Origin: Streptomyces sp. R21 | Lineage (GTDB): Bacteria; Actinomycetota; Actinomycetes; Streptomycetales; Streptomycetaceae | Length of the DNA: 64,000 nt | Assembly (NCBI RefSeq): GCF_041051975.1 | Contig: NZ_CP163435.1 | Span: forward strand, 62,001-126,000 | Direction: 5' to 3' | Shown here: one piece after another, positions 14,164-22,643 of the stretch | Numbering within the stretch: the first letter of the stretch is position 1 | Layout of the letters: the number at the start of each line of letters is the position of its first letter | Made by a program: the position numbers and the translations under genes | Notes under the pieces: model-generated | The model's database searches: none | Told to the model about the DNA's origin: nothing | Seen by the model: the letters and a program-made list of their open reading frames with translations, nothing else

Positions 14164-14217
14164 ATCTCGCATGGGTGTAGTTCGCCTCGAGGGACGTTCC
14201 TGATCAGGCACAGATGG

Positions 14218-14613
14218 TCAGTAGTGCATGACCTCCCGGGCTGCTTGTCCGCTGCGGACATCCCTGATCAGGACATGGCCTGAGCCTGCCGGTTCCGAAC
14301 AGTCCGGACCGTGCAGGTCGAGGCCCTCAAGGTCCGACGGGAGAACGAAATCCGGACCGACGTATGCCGGGTCGAAGGCGAAGCTCACGCGCGTGCCGCT
14401 GCCTTGTGGTGGATGAAACTCTTGGGGCGCGGTGAGGGGTCGGATGCCGGTGTGGACTTGGCGCAATCCGCGCCCGGCGTGCCACATCTCAACGGATACC
14501 TGTGCGGACACCGCGGCAGCGGCGGCCAATAGCCACCACTCGGGGCCCAGGAGGGAGCCGAAGTAGCCGAGAGCGGGGGCCCCGGGGGGGTCCCAGGTGT
14601 GAGCCTGGTCCAT
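14218..14613 (-). CDS. Hypothetical single-pass membrane protein of the CHAT element
   Basis: The 131-aa frame from the ATG at 14613 has one hydrophobic segment at about residues 20-36 (EWWLLAAAAAVSAQVSV). A soluble C-terminal part follows, of likely beta character (GTRVSFAFDPAYVGPDFVLP), ending REVMHY. The start has no clear ribosome binding site and the longer frame to 14817 would overlap the divergent CHAT gene, so the start is uncertain. It is divergent from the CHAT gene with 112 bp between the starts. Family not recognised; a membrane tether or target of the CHAT protein is only a guess. Confidence 0.5.
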   Translation of the reverse strand: MDQAHTWDPPGAPALGYFGSLLGPEWWLLAAAAAVSAQVSVEMWHAGRGLRQVHTGIRPLTAPQEFHPPQGSGTRVSFAFDPAYVGPDFVLPSDLEGLDLHGPDCSEPAGSGHVLIRDVRSGQAAREVMHY

Positions 14614-14725
14614 GGAGATCGTGAGCGGGGGCTCGCCTGCACCACTTGGCGATAAGACAGGACATGGTCGGCATGTCCGATGAGCGGCAGGGCATACTCC
14701 GAAGCAGACTCCCAGGAGGTCGGCG

Positions 14726-17700
14726 ATGGAGCTAAAGCCGCCCGTAAACGAACTATTCAAACTAGCCGACCGGGTCAGCAACCGGATCGTCACGTACCGC
14801 TTCGCGGTTGCACACATAGCCGGTCAGGACTGGAATGCACTCACCGAAGACGATGTGTCCACCGCACTACAACTCATCGAAGTCGATTCAGTTGGGGAGC
14901 CGGAACGCGCATCTGTGCTAGCGCACTTAACGGTCCTGGCGGCGGCGGCCCGATGGGGGGAAGACCGGGGCTCGCCTTGGTGGGAGGCCGCCGACCTCTA
15001 TGTGGACGTGGTGCGCCGGCAGTTGGGCCACGTGGCCGACGGCGGTCGGCTACACGAGGCCATCGAGGTGGTCACGCGCCAGATTGCGGTTTTGGACGAG
15101 CGGCTCGCGGATCTGCGCGGGCGCCGATTCAGGCGTCGACACCAATCTCTTATCGATAGCGAAGAGCAGGAGCTCGCCGACACACTGCAGGGTGCGGCAG
15201 CCCTGGTTGTGGGCCCATACCTAGAGAACTACTACCTGGCAAAACGCAGTGGCAGCGAGCAGGCGGTTTGGGAGTCGCTCAACAGTTGGCTCAATCCCGC
15301 CGGCTCCGGGCGTGTGCAGCGCACGTCAGACGAGCAGCATCGGCATGTACCGATGGCCACATTTTGTGAGGACTTGGACAAGGAGCCAATGTCGACGCCG
15401 CTCCATGCGACTGAGACCGCACTCGCCTACCTGGACACGGCCTTGACCACGGCACAGGGACACATCCGAGGGATGTGTCTTTTCAAGAAAGTGGAATCAC
15501 TTGACTTCCTGTCCTTCGTGCGCGGCGACGGCAAGGAATTCGAGTTCGAGGACTTGCAGATGGAAACCGCTCGGGAAGCGCTGGCTCACTTGGACGGCAA
15601 GCGTGCTCCCGGCGACCGTATCGTCCTTATCGACTGGCTGGTCAGGCACGGCGCTATGGCTAAGCCACATCACCTGTCCGACCTTCTCACCTCGCCACTT
15701 GATGAAATCAAGCATACGCAGGGACCCGACGAGACTCTAAGGATCCTGCTTGTGGTGGGGCTCTACACAAGCGCCCCCGATATCCTCGCCGAGTTACAAG
15801 TCAGCGCGGGCGAGATCCTGGAGGACGTACGCGAGCGGCATCTGGTGCTAGATTACTACGACATTCTTGTACATCGGCTTCCCGAGAATGTTTATAGATG
15901 CCCAGGGGTGCACCACAAATTTGACTTGGATCGGGAAAATGAACCGCTTCCGCACCTTGGGAAGATCAGACGGGAATCACCCGTCTCTGCCGCAGCGACC
16001 TTGCTCCACATAGTCAGTCATATGCGGGATGCCGACACACGCATGGCAGTGAAGCTGCTAGAGGAAGTGGCGCACCTCGACCCAGTGTTCGCCGAAGATC
16101 ACAAGTGGCTGATGATCCATTTGGCGGTGAGCGCGTGGCATCGGTACGCAGACCTCCTCGCCAAATCGGGCAAGCTGCTAGAAGCTTTCTCGGCATACAC
16201 GAAGATGGCGGAAGACCTGGTGCGCCTGGTGGCGAATCAACGCCTGCCCTCGATGCTGTTGCAGACGTTCGCCCACGAGGCTCTCGGCCGCTCGCTTTCT
16301 GAGGATTCGCTTTCCGGATCGGAGTTACTAGTCGGGGCCCTACTTTTGGTGATTTCCCCCGTGGTGAATTTTTTGACGCCGTCCAGGACTCCCGAACACG
16401 AGAATTTCGTTCAAGCGCTCGGTATTCTCGTCTACCAGCGGATACACATGTCAACGTCCGTCGAGCTATCCTTCGTGCATCACTGCATTTTCAAAGGCGT
16501 TGACGTTGGCATCTTGCTCGACAACGCGCAACGTCGAAATATCGGCTTGTACTCCTCGCGCCTACTCGAAGAGATCCGCGCCCGTGAGGCTGCCTTGGGC
16601 CCGTACGTCCCCCCGCGGATCGACTCAATCGAGGAGACCTCCGAGGCGATGCCGAGCGGCATATCCGCGTTGTGCTACGTGGCGCTCGGCGAGTCGACGT
16701 TGAACTCCTGTGAGGACGGTTCCATAGAGAGCCTGCGCAAGGCGTTCGACCGGTCCGTCACTAGCGACCTACTGACAGGCTTGCTGACGTCGGCTCCACC
16801 GGGCCTCGCGACACGGGATCCTCTCAGCGAATTCGAGCGGATCAGGCGGCTACTTCCACAGGACACGGTGCTCATTTCGTTGTTCGTAGGAGAGCTGTCG
16901 GGCACGGCCACACCCGACGAGCCAGCCAACTACTCCGGCCTGACGCTGTTCGCGGCGACGGCTGAGGACTGCCAGGCGTATCTGTTGCGTTTACATGTGC
17001 TGGGTGGCGTGTTGGGATTAGGCAATGGGGACCAGCTTGTGCGACTCCATAGGCTGGCCTTCGATGTGGCCGAACTGCGACTCTGTCTTACCGCCGGCTC
17101 ACCCAACCGGTCAGTCAGTCCGCACGCCAAGGAACTACTTGAAGGCTTCTATGGCCGGTTTGGCGGTCCCCCTGCGGAAGCGCTGGCGCGCTGGCGCGCT
17201 GAGGGCAAAACACACTTGTGCATATGGCCACATGGTCCACTCCATTACGTTCCGTTCCATCTCCTGCACCACGACGGCCGTCCGCTGGCAGACGACTGGA
17301 CGGTGACAACGATCCCGACACCCGCGGTCTTTGGTCGCGCGCCCTCGGTGCCCAAGGAATTGCAGATCGTGTTCGCCGGTACCCGCACCAGCCATCCGGC
17401 CTTCGAGCTACCCGTGCAAGCCGCAGTGAGCAAACATGTACAAGACCTCGCCACTCGAGTGCAGCCCAGCCAACTGCTCGTCGACGCCCAGGTCACCCCC
17501 TTGAGCTTGTTGGCAGCAGCCGAGCATGCTACCCACCTGCACATCGCCGCCCACGGGTCGCACGACGCGGAAGCCGCCTGGTTTCAGTGCCTCTATCTCA
17601 ATCCTGATCCCGGCAATGACGGACGACTGTTCGCTTTTCAGATAGCGCAGGCCGATCTGCGCGCAGTCGAGCTGGTCACTCTCAGCGCCTGCGAGTCGGC

Positions 17701-17959
17701 CATGGGCCGCTACGACCTGAACGACAATCTGCGCGGCCTGCCCGCCGCGTTCCTACTGGCCGGGGCATCCTCAGTCATCGGTGCCTTGTGGCCCGTGACA
17801 GCAGGAGTCGCATCGAGGTTTTTCGAACAGCTGTACTTGTGTTTGAGTACGGGCGACGGGAAACGTGCGGCATTTCGAACCGCTCAGCTGGTCACCCGGC
17901 AACGCTATCCGGCTTACAAGGACTGGGGGGCGTTCACCTACATTGGCAGCTGGGACTGA
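14726..17959 (+). CDS. CHAT-domain (caspase-like) protease with long N-terminal region
   Basis: The 1077-aa protein ends in a CHAT caspase-like domain. The catalytic His lies in HIAAHGSH (about H943) and the catalytic Cys in LSACESAMG (about C989), followed by RGLPAAFLLAGASSVIGALW, a classic C-terminal block. Residues 1 to about 700 are mostly helical and probably TPR-like, the usual sensor arrangement for CHAT proteins. The ATG at 14726 follows AGGAGGTCGGCG. At least five TTA codons (14927, 15794, 16325, 16991, 17018) and many CTA/AT-ending codons set it apart from its neighbours. This indicates foreign origin and possible bldA dependence. CHAT proteases act as self-killing or partner-cleaving effectors in several bacterial conflict systems; the substrate here is unknown. 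Confidence 0.9.
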   Translation: MELKPPVNELFKLADRVSNRIVTYRFAVAHIAGQDWNALTEDDVSTALQLIEVDSVGEPERASVLAHLTVLAAAARWGEDRGSPWWEAADLYVDVVRRQLGHVADGGRLHEAIEVVTRQIAVLDERLADLRGRRFRRRHQSLIDSEEQELADTLQGAAALVVGPYLENYYLAKRSGSEQAVWESLNSWLNPAGSGRVQRTSDEQHRHVPMATFCEDLDKEPMSTPLHATETALAYLDTALTTAQGHIRGMCLFKKVESLDFLSFVRGDGKEFEFEDLQMETAREALAHLDGKRAPGDRIVLIDWLVRHGAMAKPHHLSDLLTSPLDEIKHTQGPDETLRILLVVGLYTSAPDILAELQVSAGEILEDVRERHLVLDYYDILVHRLPENVYRCPGVHHKFDLDRENEPLPHLGKIRRESPVSAAATLLHIVSHMRDADTRMAVKLLEEVAHLDPVFAEDHKWLMIHLAVSAWHRYADLLAKSGKLLEAFSAYTKMAEDLVRLVANQRLPSMLLQTFAHEALGRSLSEDSLSGSELLVGALLLVISPVVNFLTPSRTPEHENFVQALGILVYQRIHMSTSVELSFVHHCIFKGVDVGILLDNAQRRNIGLYSSRLLEEIRAREAALGPYVPPRIDSIEETSEAMPSGISALCYVALGESTLNSCEDGSIESLRKAFDRSVTSDLLTGLLTSAPPGLATRDPLSEFERIRRLLPQDTVLISLFVGELSGTATPDEPANYSGLTLFAATAEDCQAYLLRLHVLGGVLGLGNGDQLVRLHRLAFDVAELRLCLTAGSPNRSVSPHAKELLEGFYGRFGGPPAEALARWRAEGKTHLCIWPHGPLHYVPFHLLHHDGRPLADDWTVTTIPTPAVFGRAPSVPKELQIVFAGTRTSHPAFELPVQAAVSKHVQDLATRVQPSQLLVDAQVTPLSLLAAAEHATHLHIAAHGSHDAEAAWFQCLYLNPDPGNDGRLFAFQIAQADLRAVELVTLSACESAMGRYDLNDNLRGLPAAFLLAGASSVIGALWPVTAGVASRFFEQLYLCLSTGDGKRAAFRTAQLVTRQRYPAYKDWGAFTYIGSWD

Positions 17960-17970
17960 GCGGGGCGCCG

Positions 17971-19008
17971 CTACGGTCCCAGCTGCGTCACCGCCAGGAA
18001 GTGCGGGATCTGCGCCCTGTAACCGAGGACGCCGGCACGCTTCTTGCGGATGTTCGCGGTCAGGGAGAGCACGGCGTCGCACCGCACTCCGTTTGGCATG
18101 TCGACGATAAGCGTGAGCTGATGCGGATGGTCCAGTTCCTGAGGGACGACGCGTTTGAACGACCAAACGACGGACGGCGTCCCGACACCGTCGGAGAGCA
18201 GGTATGCCGTGTGCACCTCGCCCTGCCGGCTGCGCTCTGCCTCGGGCTTTAGAACCCCGAAGTCGGCCTTGAGAGCAACCTTCGAACTGCGAACCTGGGG
18301 CGTGCTGAGCATGAGTGGAGAAATATGAAGAATCACCCCGGGCTTCGGCTGCGAGTGAGGGCCAGTACTCACCGCCACCTCAAGGTCCGCCATGAGAATC
18401 GGCTCGCCAGGCACGTGCCGGAAGTTGAGGTCCAGCAGCAGAAGGCAGAACGCCCGGTCATGTGAGTTCTGGTCCCCATACGGCTTGAGATCGTCGGGCA
18501 GTTGATCAGACGCGAGCTGAACTACCACGGGGTGGCCGAGGTAGACCCGATGCCGGACGGCATGCGGGTCAAACAGTCCGTGGAGGACTGGTACAGGATC
18601 AAGCTCCAGCTCGGTGTAGGACGGTTCCGGCACCTCGACCTCGAAGTCCATGTCCCCCCACACGCCGGCTACTGCTGCTGCACCATTGTCCGGTGAACAT
18701 AGGCGGCCGGGCAACGGGAGCGTGTGTTCGCCGTGCCGGACTGGTCGGGCGGTCACAGCAATCCGTAAGGGGGTTGGCTCTGCGCTCCCCGAACCGAATG
18801 GGTGTGGCTCCTTTGGAGGGACGGCCTCACGAACGCGGACCAGCGGATCCGCAAGTGGCACGTGATCCTTCCGGCCACTTCGAGCCGCTGCACGTTCACT
18901 TGCGTCGGCCGTATCGCTGATCTTGCTTGCGCCTGACGCGACGACCTGCGGCGCTCGCCGGGAGATCAGCACGTTGCGCGCGATCGACCTGGCAAATCCC
19001 CAGCTCAT
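17971..19008 (-). CDS. Unknown protein paired with the CHAT protease
   Basis: The 345-aa product has a basic, probably disordered N-terminus (residues 1-90) and a beta-rich remainder with acidic DMDFEVEVPEPSYTELELDP. No transmembrane helix or catalytic motif is evident. The ATG at 19008 is preceded by CTGGAGGGACGGG, a good ribosome binding site that lies inside the element's terminal repeat. It converges on the CHAT gene with an 11-bp gap, so the two could also form a transcript overlap. As the only other sizeable gene of the element it is a candidate inhibitor, substrate or sensor of the CHAT protease; that is inference from context. Family not recognised. Confidence 0.7.
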   Translation of the reverse strand: MSWGFARSIARNVLISRRAPQVVASGASKISDTADASERAAARSGRKDHVPLADPLVRVREAVPPKEPHPFGSGSAEPTPLRIAVTARPVRHGEHTLPLPGRLCSPDNGAAAVAGVWGDMDFEVEVPEPSYTELELDPVPVLHGLFDPHAVRHRVYLGHPVVVQLASDQLPDDLKPYGDQNSHDRAFCLLLLDLNFRHVPGEPILMADLEVAVSTGPHSQPKPGVILHISPLMLSTPQVRSSKVALKADFGVLKPEAERSRQGEVHTAYLLSDGVGTPSVVWSFKRVVPQELDHPHQLTLIVDMPNGVRCDAVLSLTANIRKKRAGVLGYRAQIPHFLAVTQLGP

Positions 19009-19043
19009 CCCGTCCCTCCAGAGGAGCTACACCCATCTCGCAT

Positions 19044-20512
19044 TCGCCGTAGTAGAAGTCGGCGGCGCCGGGTTCGTTCTTGCCGTCCTCGAACGCTTTG
19101 CGCAGCAGCCGGTACAGGGCTGCGACGTCTGCCGGGTCGGGGGTGCGGGCGGGATCGGTGGAGTGCGGTCCGGGACGCCATCCATGGGATCCGGGGCCGG
19201 CGGTGTGGGCGCGCCAGTGGTGTTCCTCGGCGAGGACCTGTCGGCGGGTGAAGTGGGCGGGCCGCATGCCGCGGCGGTGCCAGCCGGTGGGGGCGTCGGT
19301 GAAGGTGGTGCGGCCTTCCAGGCGAATCTGGTCGAGGTGGAAGGCCCCGGAGAACAGGCAGTCGGTCAGGTCGGTGTCAGTCAGCACCAGGTGCGCGGCA
19401 TCCACGCCCTGCACCGAAGCCACCCGCACCCGTTCCGGGGGGCGCGACCACGGGCCGGGGCCTGCCAGCAGAACCTCACTCACCGTGCTGCTGCCGTAGG
19501 TGAAGGGGGTGGGGTGGGCGACGATCGCGGTGGGGGCGGTCAGGACCGCGTGGCCGAGGTCCACAGTCGCGTACCGCACCCGCACGGTCGCCGTCGACTC
19601 CCACCGCGTCTGCTCACACACCACCTCCCCTGCCGCTATCTCCAACGTCACCGGCAGCACAAACACTGCCCCCGACAACATCACCTGCCCCGCACACACC
19701 AACGGCCCCAACACCGGCACACCCTCAAACCGCGCCCCGCCGAACCCGGCGTTGCCGGCGAACTGCACCCCGTCGAACCAAGCGGTGCCGGAGAACCGCG
19801 CCCCGCCAAACCTGGCGGTGCCGGAGAACCGCGCCTCGCCGAACTCGGCGGTGCCGGAGAACTGCGCCCCGCCGAACCCGGCGTCGCCAGAGAACCGGGC
19901 CCCGCCGAACCCGGCAGTGCTGGCGAACCGCGCCTCGCCGAACCAGGCGTCGCCGGCGAACCGCGCCCCGCCGAACCAGGCGTCGCCAGAGAACCGCGCC
20001 CCGCCGAACCAGGCGTCGCCAGAGAACCGCGCCCCGCCGAACCAGGCGTCGCCAGAGAACCGCGCCTCGATGAACCCGGCGGTGTCCGCGAAGCGCGCCC
20101 CGACGAACCAGGCGTCGCCAGAGAACCGGGCCCCGCCGAACCCGGCGGTGCGGGAGAACTGCGCCCTGCCGAACCAGGCGTCGCCGGAGAACCACGCCTC
20201 GCCGAACTCGGCGGTGCCGCAGAACCGTGCCCCGTCGAACCTGGCGTTGCCGATGTGGGGAGTGTTGGTGGTGGGGTCGCGGAGGGCGTTGAGGAGGGCT
20301 TCCAGTAGATCTTGGGTGAAGGGGGTGCCGCGGTGGTCGATGCTGGCGCCGGGGGCCAGGCCGGTCAGGTAGGCGGTGCGGTCGGTGTCGGTGAGGTGGG
20401 CCAGGCATGCGGTGTGGCCGGGGATGTGGATACCGGGGCAGCCGACCGGGTCGGTGGCCGGATCCGCGCCGTGCCCGCAGTGCGGCCAGGAGGGCGGCGA
20501 GGGGGTGCTCAT
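19044..20512 (-). pseudogene. 5' part of the interrupted pentapeptide-repeat membrane protein gene
   Basis: The start at 20512 gives MSTPSPPSWPHCGHGADPAT with PVGCPGIHIPGHTACLAHL, matching the start of the intact paralogue at 61636. About 25 pentapeptide units of the FxGAxFSGDAWFGGARFSGD kind follow, predicted to fold as a right-handed beta-helix. Then comes a conserved region ending AADFYYGECEM. At 19043 the frame runs into the CHAT element and picks up foreign residues until a stop at 18896. The C-terminal membrane domain lies at 13722-14163. The gene is inactivated unless a truncated soluble repeat protein has a role. Confidence 0.9.
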
Positions 20513-20671
20513 GGTGCAGCGGCTCCGCGGGTGTGTGTCGAGCAGACACAAACAAGGACGTGCTTTCGACCGGTGCCGGTTCGGACAAAGGCTGTGACGG
20601 GGAGCTTGGCCGTCGAAGCCTGTCACTGCCGGGTGCGGCAGCCCGGTAGTCGGCCACCGGGCAAACAGCAA

Positions 20672-21272
20672 CGGGGAGGCCCTGGAAGGCGGTGCCGCCG
20701 TGCTCCTGTCTGCCCGATGGACAGTGGCTCAAAACCTGCTGGGGTCTCGCCATCGACCCCGCGGAACAGGCCGCGCTCACCGACACCCTGGGTGGCTGCC
20801 CGAACATCCCCATCGAGGCCACCCGCGCCCGATGACCCCCAGAACGCTTGAAGCCCGCCCCGCAGATCGCGGAGCGGGCTTCACGTTCGAGCGCCGGGCA
20901 GGCCTTGCACCTGCATCTTCCCGCAGGAAGCGGGACGTCTTTCCTTGGACCACCAACGCAGTACCAGGCACCACGAGTTCTGGCGACCGACTCAAGATCA
21001 AGTATAACGGCCCCTGCGGCTTCCGGTCACCGAGCGCGGTACCCAACCGGGCACGGCTCGGGACGGGTACGGACGAGCCCGTTGCGCCGCGTGGGATGAC
21101 GGCCCCAGCAGATCAGGGATTCCAGGTGCGCAGGAAGGCGGCGATCCGGGCTCCGGTGCGCCCTTGTTCTCCATCCTTCCGGGGCCCATTCGGCCTACCC
21201 TCCCGAGCCGCACCGAACAGCAGCTTCTAGCGTCAGGGACATCGGCCGCTTCAGGCTGGGAGGAGGCCTTTC
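20672..21272. other. Intergenic region with a gene tail and a terminator
   Basis: On the plus strand a short frame ending IDPAEQAALTDTLGGCPNIP and stopping near 20835 looks like the tail of a lost gene; no start is present. A terminator hairpin follows at 20850-20882. The rest, to the ribosome binding site of the gene at 21273, shows no convincing coding. Confidence 0.35.
20850..20882 (+). terminator. Rho-independent-like terminator
   Basis: GAAGCCCGC pairs with GCGGGCTTC (9 bp), with an additional inner CCGC/GCGG pairing. The hairpin sits 15 bp after the stop of the truncated plus-strand gene tail. Confidence 0.65.
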
Positions 21273-21674
21273 ATGAACCGCAAAAGCGTTGCAGGCGGCA
21301 TAGTCGCCGCGATCGCGTCGATCGCCCCGCTGTCCGGTGTCGCATACGCCCAGGACCTCGACTGCCGCGACTTCGTCTTTCAGGAAGACGCGCAGGCTGT
21401 CTTCAATGCCGACCCGTCGGACCCCAACCGTCTAGACGAGGACCAGGGCCCGGATGACGGCATCGCCTGTGAGGCACTGCCGCACCGACCTACCGCCTCG
21501 CCCAGCCAGACCGCCGTCCCCTCAGCGGCCACCCCCACCCGCGGTGTTCAGGGCGGTGCGGGCGGCACCGTCCGCACAGGCCCGTCAGGATGGGACATGA
21601 GCGTGGGCCTTGGCCTCACCACAAGCGGCGCCCTCGCAGCCGGTCTCACTCTGCACCGCATGCGCCGCACCTGA
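21273..21674 (+). CDS. Secreted, membrane-anchored Excalibur-like calcium-binding protein
   Basis: The 133-aa protein has a signal peptide ([20 protein letters not shown], cleavage near VAYA-QD). A short domain [20 protein letters not shown]...[16 protein letters not shown] follows, matching the Excalibur pattern of two Cys around an acidic DxDxDG-like loop. After a Ser/Thr/Pro/Gly-rich linker there is a C-terminal hydrophobic helix ending HRMRRT, which looks like a membrane or wall anchor. AGGAGG lies about 7 bases before the ATG. It is monocistronic as far as seen. Likely an extracellular Ca-binding protein of unknown role. Confidence 0.8.
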   Translation: MNRKSVAGGIVAAIASIAPLSGVAYAQDLDCRDFVFQEDAQAVFNADPSDPNRLDEDQGPDDGIACEALPHRPTASPSQTAVPSAATPTRGVQGGAGGTVRTGPSGWDMSVGLGLTTSGALAAGLTLHRMRRT

Positions 21675-21904
21675 GTGCACCTTAGAAGATGCCCGCCTGG
21701 CGTTCAGATCCACGCCAGTATCCGACCGCACGCGCGGTGACGGACACGGAAGCGTTTGTCGCCCGTGCCGATGTTGATGTTGATGTTTTGGAGTTTTCTG
21801 GAATACGCGTTCCTGACCCCCGCGCCTTGATCGCCGCCGGATACTTGTTGTTCGCCCGTGTGGGCCGCTCCGTGCCCGGCCGCGGTTCGGCGCCGGCGCG
21901 AACG

Positions 21905-21935
21905 GGCCGGGAGCCGCACGATGCGGCTCCCGGCC
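21905..21935. terminator. Hairpin conserved with the copy at 62667-62697
   Basis: GGCCGGGAGCCGC and GCGGCTCCCGGCC form a perfect 13-bp stem with a 5-nt loop. The same hairpin follows the intact Cys-tailed gene at 62714, so it is that gene's terminator, carried along with the fragment at 21952. Confidence 0.75.
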
Positions 21936-21951
21936 TGCAACGCTGCCCGGT

Positions 21952-22045
21952 TCAGTGGCAGTTGGACCCGGGCGTGCAGGGCGAGCACTTGGCCGCGTCG
22001 TTCTCCCCCAGCGGAAGGTCGACGCCAAAGCGGTTGTCGGCGAGG
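21952..22045 (-). pseudogene. 3' fragment of a Cys-tailed protein gene (copy of 62714-63160)
   Basis: Minus-strand translation gives LADNRFGVDLPLGENDAAKC then SPCTPGSNCH and a stop, nearly identical to the end of the protein at 62714 (ADNGFAVDLPLWEKDAAKCS, PCTPNSNCH). About 220 bp including the downstream hairpin are shared between 21826-22045 and 62586-62800. The rest of the gene is absent, so this is a broken duplicate. Confidence 0.8.
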
Positions 22046-22088
22046 TCCGGGTTTAACAGGGCCTGGTCAGGCTAGATGGGGCATATGG

Positions 22089-22643
22089 TCACGCGACCTG
22101 GAGCAGGAGGAGGTCGAACTCGGGTCCGCCGGGCTCGTTGCGGTAGGGGCCTGCGTACTCGTAGCCGAGGCGGTCGTAGAGGCCGCGGCCGCGCTCGTTG
22201 GAGGGGCGGACCAACAGGGACGACCATTGCGGGGCAATGGCTTTGATCAGCTCGGCGTGGAGGCGGGAGCCGATGCCCTGGGACTGCCACGGGTGTCGGA
22301 CAGCGAGCTCACACAGCCCCATCAGGCGCCCCGTGCGGACGTGTTCGGGGATCTCCGGGAGCAGAGCGCCGAACCAGTATTCCGGCGTGCACGGGAAGGC
22401 GTAGCCGAAGGCGACCATGGTCCCGTTGACGTAGGCGGCGACCAGGACGAAGCCCTCGTGCTTGGCGTGTCCGGTGACCTGGCGGCGCAGGTTGTCAGTG
22501 GACAGGCCGTCGGTGGAGGCGCCCGGGGTGTCGACGAGTTCGGGGTGCGCGTCGGCCCAGACGTCGCCGATCGCGTCGAGCAGGGGTGCGACCTGCCCGG
22601 GTCCGTAGGTGCGGATCACGACGTCGGTGCGGGTGCGGTTCAC
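22089..22643 (-). CDS. GNAT-family N-acetyltransferase
   Basis: The 184-aa protein carries the acetyl-CoA-binding segment LCELAVRHPWQSQGIGSRLH, the GNAT motif A Q/RxxGxG/A, then LLVRPSNERGRGLYDRLGYE, the usual motif B ending. The substrate cannot be predicted. Its start ATG at 22643 overlaps the stop of the XRE/TPR regulator upstream (22640) by 4 bp, so the two are translationally coupled and probably functionally linked. Confidence 0.9.
   Translation of the reverse strand: MNRTRTDVVIRTYGPGQVAPLLDAIGDVWADAHPELVDTPGASTDGLSTDNLRRQVTGHAKHEGFVLVAAYVNGTMVAFGYAFPCTPEYWFGALLPEIPEHVRTGRLMGLCELAVRHPWQSQGIGSRLHAELIKAIAPQWSSLLVRPSNERGRGLYDRLGYEYAGPYRNEPGGPEFDLLLLQVA

Larger units (their letters stand above)
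14173..19034. mobile_element. Transposase-less cargo element carrying a CHAT protease gene
   Basis: The ends are inverted: left GGGTGTAG...GAGGGACG (14173-14196) and, on the other strand from 19034, GGGTGTAG...GAGGGACG, matching at 20 of 24 positions. ATCTCGCAT is duplicated at 14164-14172 and 19035-19043, a 9-bp target-site duplication. The insert splits a pentapeptide-repeat gene whose frame is restored exactly on excision (YYGECEM joined to RRYDTTG). It contains three genes and no recognisable transposase or integrase. Mobilisation in trans is inferred; the responsible family is unknown. Confidence 0.88.

Noticed and set aside
14173..14200. Idea that the CHAT element is mobilised by the IS256-type transposase at 28136
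   Set aside because: Only GGTGTA is shared between the end sequences and its position within the ends differs; not enough to link them.
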